The notes under the pieces: generated by a model
Seen by the model: only the letters and a program-made list of their open reading frames with translations
Told to the model about the DNA's origin: nothing
Database searches by the model: none
NCBI GenBank assembly: GCA_018396565.1
Contig: JAGTQO010000002.1
Coordinates: 11,302 to 30,161 of the forward strand
Length of the DNA stretch: 18,860 nt
Reading direction: 5' to 3'
Origin: Candidatus Bathyarchaeota archaeon
GTDB lineage: Archaea; Thermoproteota; Bathyarchaeia; 40CM-2-53-6; RBG-13-38-9
Part shown: positions 13,908 to 18,860 of the stretch, one piece after another
Position numbering within the stretch: the first letter of the stretch is position 1
Layout: each line of letters opens with the position of its first letter
Made by a program: the position numbers and the translations under genes

Positions 13908-14501
13908 ATGTTCAATACCCGTCTTACTGGCCAGGAATTGGCTTTCATAGCTGTGTCGTCATCTATTTGGATCGCGGCCCAAATAGCCTTGGGGCCATTG
14001 ATTGGAAGATTCTCCATCGGACCAGTAAGTATGCATGGCGCAGTTAATCATGTAATAGGATGGTTTCTGATGGTTGTTACAGCATCTCTCCTGGGAAGGT
14101 TTGGAATGGTATCAATTATGGCCATAGTAGCCTCTATAGGTACTCGCATAATTAGGGTCTCGACTCTTGAAGGTATGCTCGTAGGGTTAGGATATATGTG
14201 TGCTGGAGTATTGTTCGATGGGTTATTCTTCGGCCTAAGGCTCAACACTCTTAAACATCAAGACCCCAGACTCAGTTGCCTAATCATATTCATCGCGGCT
14301 TCTTCAGGAATGGTGTCGCTGCTTCCTTATCTCCTCTTCAGATTATATGCTCTCGGGCTTTTAGCGCTCACGGCTCTGGCTCCTTTTTTTATACTGTCAA
14401 TCGTTAAGAATATGTTTTTTAGCTCATTTGGAGCATACATGGCCCTCCTTGCCCTGCCTAGAGTAACATCGTTACACAAGCAGCAAGCAAGAGACAATTG
14501 A
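13908..14501 (+). CDS. ECF-type transporter S component-like membrane protein
   Basis: 197 residues with about five to six hydrophobic helices and short loops, no signal peptide and no ATPase motif. The opening TGQELAFIAVSSSIWIAAQI followed by LGPLIGRFSIGPVSMHGAVN, and later FGMVSIMAIVASIG and GMLVGLGYMCAGVLFDGLFF, resemble substrate-binding S components of energy-coupling-factor transporters (an early helix with conserved Ala or Trp, then a P-x-H-G loop). The assignment is by overall pattern and is moderate. The A, A' and T subunits are absent, so it would have to share a module encoded elsewhere or act alone. An in-frame stop just upstream fixes ATG 13908 as the first possible ATG. It follows yeiH by 37 bases and is likely co-transcribed, so a sulfur compound or related vitamin is a possible substrate. 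Confidence 0.6.
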   Translation: MFNTRLTGQELAFIAVSSSIWIAAQIALGPLIGRFSIGPVSMHGAVNHVIGWFLMVVTASLLGRFGMVSIMAIVASIGTRIIRVSTLEGMLVGLGYMCAGVLFDGLFFGLRLNTLKHQDPRLSCLIIFIAASSGMVSLLPYLLFRLYALGLLALTALAPFFILSIVKNMFFSSFGAYMALLALPRVTSLHKQQARDN

Positions 14502-14569
14502 GACTCCCCAGTATCTATTAACAAGAATCTCCTAAGGCGACCCAGATATCTTTGAACTCACATAAGATC

Positions 14570-14614
14570 ATCCACCACCTGGGCTAGAATGATTATTTAG
14601 TCACGGTGGTGGAT
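14570..14614. repeat. Inverted repeat between convergent genes
   Basis: ATCCACCACC (14570-14579) and GGTGGTGGAT (14605-14614) are perfect 10-base inverted repeats separated by 25 bases. They lie in the 155-base gap between the 3' ends of the S-component-like gene and the radical SAM gene, which converge. A shared terminator or a transcript-stabilising stem is possible. There is no T-run directly beside it, so the role is open. Confidence 0.45.
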
Positions 14615-14656
14615 AGAAACAAGCGGTAGCAAGGGGCTATTCGAAAGCGGTATAGA

Positions 14657-15559
14657 TCATAGTAGGTATGAACGTTTTATCGAGCTGGTTTTATTCGGGA
14701 TCATGTGGGTTGAATCGCATGATTCTGAACTTTGCAGGCGGCTTAACCCTTCCCTACAGGATGCGAAACTCATTCCATGCTTCTCGACCTCGGTTTTTAC
14801 CTTAAGGATCAATTTGAGCCTGAGATTCATTGGTAGGTAGAGTGCCCTACCGATCCTGCTCCCCTTCTTATAGTATAATTCATATAGCGATTTCTCTAAT
14901 TTTGGGAAGGTTTGGGTGAGTCGCCTGAAACTGTCTTCCCTCGCCTTATAGGTTGAGGCGGTTACATGTCTTGCACCTGCCTCAGCTAGTCTCCGCACCA
15001 AGTCAGATAGAGATTTATCGTCACTGTTCAGTCCTGGGATGATTGGGTCTATGCGGGCGCTGCATGGTATTCCATGTTGAGAAAGCATCTCTATCGCTTT
15101 CAACCTCTTTACAGGTTTCGGTGCAGCTGGTTCCAAGATCTTGGAATGATGATCGTCCAATGTCGTTATCGTTATGCTCGCAGCGGCCATAGATGTTTTG
15201 AGGATATCTATATCCCTCGTGATAAGGTCTGACTTGGTAACTACCAAGAACCTGGCTGAGTATTCTTTTAGAAGCCTTATTGTATTTCTCGTCAGGCCGA
15301 GCTTGCTCTCGATGTGGACGTATGGATCTGAGCTGCTCGCCATGCATATGGGGACTCTCCTATCTATTCTTTCTAATTCATACGTCAATCTCTTGAGAAA
15401 CTCCTTCTTCGGCCTCGCCTCGAATGGATTTGAAATATAGGATGTTATGTAGCAGTACAGGCACCGGTGGGAGCATCCTGTGTAAGGTGAGAGACTATAC
15501 TTCTTTGGGCATGTACACATCTTGCTCGACCATGGATCGAAGGGGCCTATGACCCCCAT
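14657..15559 (-). CDS. SPL-like radical SAM protein (COG1533 family)
   Basis: 300 residues. The radical SAM cluster motif is C29-x3-C33-x2-C36 in TGCSHRCLYCYI, preceded by C15 and C17 in MCTCPKKYSLSPY. Further on come ASSSDPYVHIESKLGLTRNT, LVVTKSDLITRDIDIL, ITITTLDDHH, RIDPIIPGLND-like PIIPGLNSDD, and near the end FASCREGL and CDSTHMIP. This order is that of the spore photoproduct lyase-like radical SAM proteins (Rv2578c-like, COG1533), common in archaea and bacteria with unknown substrate. True spore photoproduct lyase is unlikely in this setting. The gene stands alone on the minus strand, divergent from the methyltransferase gene, with the ATG at 15559. Length and motifs are complete. Confidence 0.85.
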   Translation of the reverse strand: MGVIGPFDPWSSKMCTCPKKYSLSPYTGCSHRCLYCYITSYISNPFEARPKKEFLKRLTYELERIDRRVPICMASSSDPYVHIESKLGLTRNTIRLLKEYSARFLVVTKSDLITRDIDILKTSMAAASITITTLDDHHSKILEPAAPKPVKRLKAIEMLSQHGIPCSARIDPIIPGLNSDDKSLSDLVRRLAEAGARHVTASTYKAREDSFRRLTQTFPKLEKSLYELYYKKGSRIGRALYLPMNLRLKLILKVKTEVEKHGMSFASCREGLSRLQSSESCDSTHMIPNKTSSIKRSYLL

Positions 15560-15596
15560 ACAAAACCAGCCTCAAAATCCAACTATCAAACCGACC

Positions 15597-15607
15597 TGTT
15601 TATATAT
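15597..15607. promoter_or_regulatory. Shared TATA-like box between radical SAM and methyltransferase genes
   Basis: TGTTTATATATT (about 15597-15608) is the only strong AT-rich box in the 99-base divergent gap. It lies about 45 bases from the radical SAM ATG (15559) and about 55 from the GTG at 15659, so it could serve either gene. It is flanked by short inverted repeats: CCTCAAA (15570-15576) with TTTGAGG (15613-15619), and TATCAA (15584-15589) with TTGATA (15607-15612). Confidence 0.35.
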
Positions 15608-15658
15608 TGATATTTGAGGAGATATTCTTCTTCAGTCGATCTAGAAAATCGCATGTAG

Positions 15659-16132
15659 GTGGTGTGGAGTTTGTCATCCTTAGCTCCTCATGTTCCGAGC
15701 TCAGAGGAGGCTGTGAGGAAGATGCTTGAACTCGCCGAATTGAAAAGAGGTGAATGTCTATATGATCTCGGCTCAGGGGACGGTCGAATAATAATCATGG
15801 CTGCCAAAGAGTTTGGTGCAAGGGCAGTCGGCATCGAGTTGAGAGAAGATCTGGTCAGGCAGACCAAGAGAAAAATTGAGGAGCTAAACCTCACAGGCTC
15901 AGTAAAGGTCATACATGGGGACCTCATGCAAGCAGATATAACGCCTGCGGATGTTGTCACATTATACCTGACTACGACTGCGAATGAGAAGGTTGCTCCG
16001 AAACTTCAGAAGGAGTTGAGGCCTGGAGCCCGAGTCGTCTCTTTCTGCTTCAAAATTCCAGGATGGACACCAACCAAGATTTTAGATATGGACACCAGAT
16101 CCCTGTATCTATATGTCATTCCAGGCAAGTGA
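15659..16132 (+). CDS. aKMT-like class I protein lysine methyltransferase
   Basis: 157 residues, a minimal class I S-adenosylmethionine methyltransferase. APHVPSSEEAVRKMLELAEL is followed by motif I CLYDLGSGDGRIIIMAAKEF, then AVGIELREDLV, a GDLMQADI acidic motif, VVTLYLTTTANEKVAPKLQK and ELRPGARVVSF, ending SLYLYVI. Size and this order match, from memory, the crenarchaeal lysine methyltransferase aKMT (about 160 residues), which modifies chromatin and other proteins broadly. Other small archaeal methyltransferases share the fold, so the substrate claim is moderate. The start is uncertain: GTG at 15659 or 15662, or TTG at 15671. The gene stands alone between a divergent radical SAM gene and a convergent peptidase gene. 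Confidence 0.72.
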   Translation: MVWSLSSLAPHVPSSEEAVRKMLELAELKRGECLYDLGSGDGRIIIMAAKEFGARAVGIELREDLVRQTKRKIEELNLTGSVKVIHGDLMQADITPADVVTLYLTTTANEKVAPKLQKELRPGARVVSFCFKIPGWTPTKILDMDTRSLYLYVIPGK

Positions 16133-16223
16133 GGAAGGACTCGAGTTCAAGGCTGAAACGGTATATAATCTCTCGTTACACTCAATTGACTTTCGTCGGT
16201 CAAAGGTTTATATTAACTCATTC

Positions 16224-17324
16224 CTATTTGCTATGACGTTCAGGTCTCGGGACTCTTGAGATTCTATCCCAGATGAATCTTCCATCCTCCTGTATGGCTT
16301 CCCCGTCAACTACTATCCTACCGGGCTTCATGGTCTTTATCATGTCCCAGTGTATGGCGCTTAGGTTCCTCCCCCGGCACTCCTTGTAAGCTCTACCTAC
16401 TGCTAAATGTATTGTTCCCCCTATCTTCTCGTCGAAGAGAATGTTTCGTGTGAACCTGTTTATTCTCATGTTTGTTCCAATTCCAAACTCCCCGACTCTA
16501 GCCGCTCCAGGGTCGGTCTTTATCATTGCCTCCAAGAACTCAATGTTCTTCGATGCTCTGTATGAAACTATCCTTCCACCCCTGAATTCCAACTCTATGT
16601 CCTTAACCTCCTTTCCTGAATGTATGGCTGGAAGGTCGAAGTAGATCTTCCCGTCTACCGATTCTTCGATAGGAGCTGTGAAGATCTCTCCTCCTGGAAG
16701 ATTATGTTTAGCTTCGTCTATGACGAAGACCCTGCCGTTGACTTTCATGGTGAGATCTGTCCCCTCACCCTCCAGCTTGATCTCTCTCGACTTATCAAGG
16801 AACCTCTTGAGGATGGCTAGTTTCTTTGCTTCCCTCTTCCAGTCCATGAGGATGGCTGAGTATACGAAGTCGCAGTAATCACTGTAGGACATGTCGGCTT
16901 CTTGGGCGTAGGCGGATGTTGGATGCTGTGTGAGGCACCACCTCTTCCTCATTCTCTCTTCCTGTATCTTCTTGATGGTTGCAGACCTGAGACTCAGCCT
17001 GCTAGGCTCAATCCCTGAGAGACTCCTAGTGTTCGCCTCGCCCCTGATCGAGATGATCACATCTGACGCCTTTACTAGTGAGTATATGTGTTTGGGAAAG
17101 ATCTTCAGATACTCCTTAGGTGTGTTCTTGTAATATGCCTCAGCCGCATCCACAGGCTGTGAGGTGATTAAACAGGATGCGCCCCTCCTCGATGCTTGTC
17201 TCAGGATCTCGACCGCAAGGTCTAGGCCTTGATCGCCTATCTGGATAAGGACGTTGTCACCCTTTTTGATCCTTGTTGAGTAATCTACGATTATTTCTGC
17301 ATGCTTGGTGACTCTCGGATCCAC
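16224..17324 (-). CDS. M29 family metallo-aminopeptidase (AmpS/aminopeptidase T-like)
   Basis: 366 residues, matching the M29 family of broad-specificity, dinuclear metal aminopeptidases. N-terminal region: HAEIIVDYSTRIKKGDNVLI, typical of the family opening. Centre: KIQEERMRKRWCLTQHPTSA. Metal-site candidates in the C-terminal domain are the Glu of LPGGEIFTAPIEES, the Glu of VGEFGIGTN, the His of TIHLAVGRAY and the His and Asp of SAIHWDMI. It would act in the cytoplasm on short peptides. The GTG start at 17324 is well fixed by GGAGGA with a 6-base spacer, one of the best ribosome sites in the window. It is transcribed alone, convergent with the methyltransferase gene and divergent from the zinc-ribbon gene. 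Confidence 0.88.
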   Translation of the reverse strand: MDPRVTKHAEIIVDYSTRIKKGDNVLIQIGDQGLDLAVEILRQASRRGASCLITSQPVDAAEAYYKNTPKEYLKIFPKHIYSLVKASDVIISIRGEANTRSLSGIEPSRLSLRSATIKKIQEERMRKRWCLTQHPTSAYAQEADMSYSDYCDFVYSAILMDWKREAKKLAILKRFLDKSREIKLEGEGTDLTMKVNGRVFVIDEAKHNLPGGEIFTAPIEESVDGKIYFDLPAIHSGKEVKDIELEFRGGRIVSYRASKNIEFLEAMIKTDPGAARVGEFGIGTNMRINRFTRNILFDEKIGGTIHLAVGRAYKECRGRNLSAIHWDMIKTMKPGRIVVDGEAIQEDGRFIWDRISRVPRPERHSK

Positions 17325-17542
17325 AATAGATCCTCCGCAATATTTCTAGATGATATGTGCGAAACTGCTGAATCCGCTTTACGTTGGTGCCAGCTGTTAC
17401 ATAAAGGTCGCGACGAACCGTCTGCCCAGAGAATATTCAACACTAATTTTTTCATATGGCAAGTCTATTTTCCTGCACTATCAATAGGCTTATAACGTAG
17501 GCTCCTTCAATCCACAGACAGAGGGAAACAAGTTTGGTTGAG

Positions 17543-17680
17543 ATGTTTTGCGTTAAGTGTAAGAAGAAAGTTACTCTCGACGACAGTGCAGTAAGTAAGG
17601 AGACTACAGCTAAGGGGAGGCCGATCCTGAAAGCCAACTGTCCACAATGTGGAACCAAGATGACCAAATTCACCAAGTGA
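17543..17680 (+). CDS. DUF5679-like small zinc-ribbon protein
   Basis: A 45-codon ORF, ATG 17543 to TGA 17678-17680. The product starts MFCVKCKKKV and later has CPQCGTKMTKF, giving two CxxC pairs about 30 residues apart with a GRPILKANCP turn between. This is the layout of the short archaeal DUF5679 zinc-ribbon proteins as I know them, whose function is not established. It is basic, which would suit nucleic acid binding. A TATA-like GCTTATAACG (17489-17498) lies about 50 bases upstream, and a weak GGTTGAG precedes the ATG. The 218-base gap to the divergent peptidase gene shows nothing else I can name. Confidence 0.8.
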   Translation: MFCVKCKKKVTLDDSAVSKETTAKGRPILKANCPQCGTKMTKFTK

Positions 17681-18164
17681 AACATACCCAGTAAGATGTA
17701 TCTTTAGGACTATCGGGTTGAAGATAGCATATTACCATCATGTCCACAATAACCGATCGAATATAGTTATAGCCAAGTAGGTTGAGTGCTGGTGGGCATG
17801 CAATAGGTCAGGAGCCTCTTCTCAAACCTCATTGGGAAAGGTTCACCCTAACCTGACCTTTATCCTTGAGGTAAAAGGGATCTTGTTACAGTAGAAACTA
17901 TGCGAGGATACTCTGAGGTTTCCATGTTCTGTTCAACTCAAGGCCTTGAGAAGTCTGACCAATGAAGATGTAGTGTTGCCACGCAGCTTTGATAACCTCA
18001 TCCCCCCATATGTGGAGAATAAAAGAATTTGCTTGATACACCCTCTAGAATAATAGAAGGGCTGGTCGCCGCCGATGCTGAGGTTGAGAGGTTTATAATA
18101 TATCCTAAGGTTGCAGAGATACTAGCTGAGTTTAATCCTGAGATCATGTTCCACCATCTCTTGT
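17681..18164. other. 484-base stretch with no convincing gene
   Basis: Between the zinc-ribbon gene and the ilvD end I see no gene with known motifs, no tRNA (no GTTCRA T-loop with matching arms) and no match to SRP or RNase P RNA motifs. It holds an imperfect stem-loop at 17805-17859 and a doubtful 49-codon ORF at 18029-18178, both listed separately. Confidence 0.5.
17805..17859. repeat. Nested stem-loop of unknown role
   Basis: Outer arms AGGTCAGG (17805-17812) and CCTGACCT (17852-17859) are perfect. Inside, AACCT (17825-17829) and AGGTT (17839-17843) can form a second stem around a 9-base loop. It lies about 125 bases after the zinc-ribbon gene in an otherwise empty stretch, so a small RNA or transcript-end structure is possible. 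Confidence 0.35.
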
Positions 18165-18178
18165 CTAGAGATTCTTGA
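18029..18178 (+). CDS. Doubtful 49-residue ORF or gene remnant
   Basis: An open frame from TTG 18029 to TGA 18176-18178 reads, in part, IIEGLVAADAEVERF, then YPKVAEILAEFNPE, ending MFHHLLSRDS. Composition and codon choice (many gag, gcc, ata, agg) look coding, the chain looks amphipathic and helical, and GGAG sits about 12 bases before the TTG. There is a stop a few codons upstream in frame, and the ORF overlaps the convergent ilvD end by 14 bases. I do not recognise a family. It may be a small protein or the tail of a decayed gene. Confidence 0.28.
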   Translation: MLDTPSRIIEGLVAADAEVERFIIYPKVAEILAEFNPEIMFHHLLSRDS

Positions 18179-18860
18179 AGACAGCTCCCTTATCGGCTGA
18201 GGTTACAAGTCGACAGTACCTGCGCAAGTATCCCTTCTTAACCTTTGTTTCAGGTGGCTTCCAAGACCTTAAACGTCTCCCCACCTCATCCTTTGAGACT
18301 TCAAGGTCTAGTCTTCTCTTCTCTATATCCATCGATATTGGGTCGCCATTCTGAACTATGGCTATGGGTCCTCCTTCCATGGCCTCAGGTGAGACATGAC
18401 CTATGCATGGGCCCCTGGTTGCCCCTGAGAATCTTCCGTCAGTCGCCAAGGCGACACACTCTCCAAGGCCCATCCCAGATATCATCGCTGTAGCCATCAA
18501 CATCTCACGCATGCCAGGTCCACCTTTAGGACCCTCATACCTGATTATTATAAAGTCTCCAGGCTCTATCAAACGGTTCCTCAGGGCTGATGTGACTTCC
18601 TCCTCACTGTTGAAGACTTTCGCAGGACCCTTGAACCTCCACATCTTCGGTGTAACCGCTGCTATCTTTAGAACAGCCCCATTTGGTGCGAGGCTCCCCC
18701 TCAGAATTGCAAGCCCCCCTTCAGTATGGATCGGGTTGGACCTCGGTCTGATCACCTCAGTATCGTGGACCTTCGCCTCATCGACTATCTCACCAACCGT
18801 CTTCCCGCTGACTGTCTTTAGGTCTCTCTTTATCAGGTCTCCTCGAAGCTCAGGGTACAC
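18165..18860 (-). CDS. ilvD: Dihydroxy-acid dehydratase IlvD, C-terminal part (cut by window edge)
   Basis: The last 231 codons; the 5' part lies beyond the right edge, so any Met at the edge is not a start. IlvD dehydrates 2,3-dihydroxy-acids to 2-oxo acids in valine, leucine and isoleucine synthesis. Family segments present: GGLAILRGSLAPNGAVLKIA, YEGPKGGPGMREML, ATDGRFSGATRGPCIGHVSP, EGGPIAIVQNGDPI and the final RLVTSADKGAV tail. The usual full length is about 550 residues, so roughly 320 are missing. The phosphogluconate dehydratase Edd is related, but the GRFSG and GHVSPEA run with this short C terminus is typical of IlvD. No other branched-chain gene is visible here. Confidence 0.93.
   Translation of the reverse strand: MYPELRGDLIKRDLKTVSGKTVGEIVDEAKVHDTEVIRPRSNPIHTEGGLAILRGSLAPNGAVLKIAAVTPKMWRFKGPAKVFNSEEEVTSALRNRLIEPGDFIIIRYEGPKGGPGMREMLMATAMISGMGLGECVALATDGRFSGATRGPCIGHVSPEAMEGGPIAIVQNGDPISMDIEKRRLDLEVSKDEVGRRLRSWKPPETKVKKGYLRRYCRLVTSADKGAVFKNL

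Noticed and set aside
17837..17856. tRNA T-arm-like GGTTCACCC in the empty stretch
   Set aside because: The T-loop does not fit GTTCRA and no acceptor, D or anticodon arms can be placed at the right distances.
17801..17860. SRP RNA helix 8, suggested by GGTCAGG
   Set aside because: The conserved partner strand (GGAAGG followed by AGCAG) is not at the required position and the stem layout does not fit.
1..18860. CRISPR array, insertion sequence, prophage or defence island
   Set aside because: No regularly spaced repeats, transposase or integrase motifs, terminal inverted repeats or phage genes were seen; the genes are metabolic with even base composition.

Overview
The window looks like a chromosomal segment of an uncultured archaeon, probably of the TACK group (a Bathyarchaeia-like lineage would fit, but I cannot prove it). 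The grounds are several archaeal-type families (archaeal CobT, ApgM, an aKMT-like lysine methyltransferase, a COG2522-type regulator, a DUF5679-like zinc ribbon), many GTG and TTG starts, and TATA-like boxes about 25-35 bases before start codons, as in leaderless archaeal transcription. Genes are tightly packed. I see no rRNA, tRNA, insertion sequence or CRISPR array.

Region 1 (1-6600) is a cobamide locus. On the minus strand an apgM-like gene, cobD, cbiB and the start of cobT (running off the left edge) form an operon with gaps of 2 to 11 bases. It would make aminopropanol phosphate, attach it to the corrin ring and activate the lower-ligand base. Divergent from it, on the plus strand, are a BtuC-type permease, a BtuD-type ATPase fused to an extra C-terminal domain, and a winged-helix protein with a DUF4443-like tail. 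A perfect 19-bp palindrome sits next to a TATA-like box between the two operons and is a candidate operator. No BtuF binding protein is visible.

Region 2 (6600-14500) appears devoted to sulfur. It holds an MFS transporter and a ThiF/MoeB-type E1-like adenylyltransferase (plus strand), then a convergent operon of cysteine synthase, siroheme sulfite/nitrite reductase and a TusA-like sulfur carrier (minus strand). Next come a small HTH regulator with two CxxC pairs and, divergent from it, a YeiH-family anion exporter preceded in the same reading frame by a 33-residue one-helix ORF, and an ECF-type S component. An identical 20-bp element lies just upstream of both the cysteine operon and the regulator gene, and an inverted near-copy faces the yeiH side. 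This suggests one autoregulated sulfur-assimilation regulon, and is the most interesting signal in the window.

Region 3 (14500-18860) is mixed housekeeping: an SPL-like radical SAM protein, an aKMT-like protein lysine methyltransferase, an M29 metallo-aminopeptidase, a 45-residue zinc-ribbon protein, a 484-base stretch with little recognisable content apart from an imperfect stem-loop and a doubtful small ORF, and the C-terminal part of dihydroxy-acid dehydratase (ilvD), cut by the right edge.
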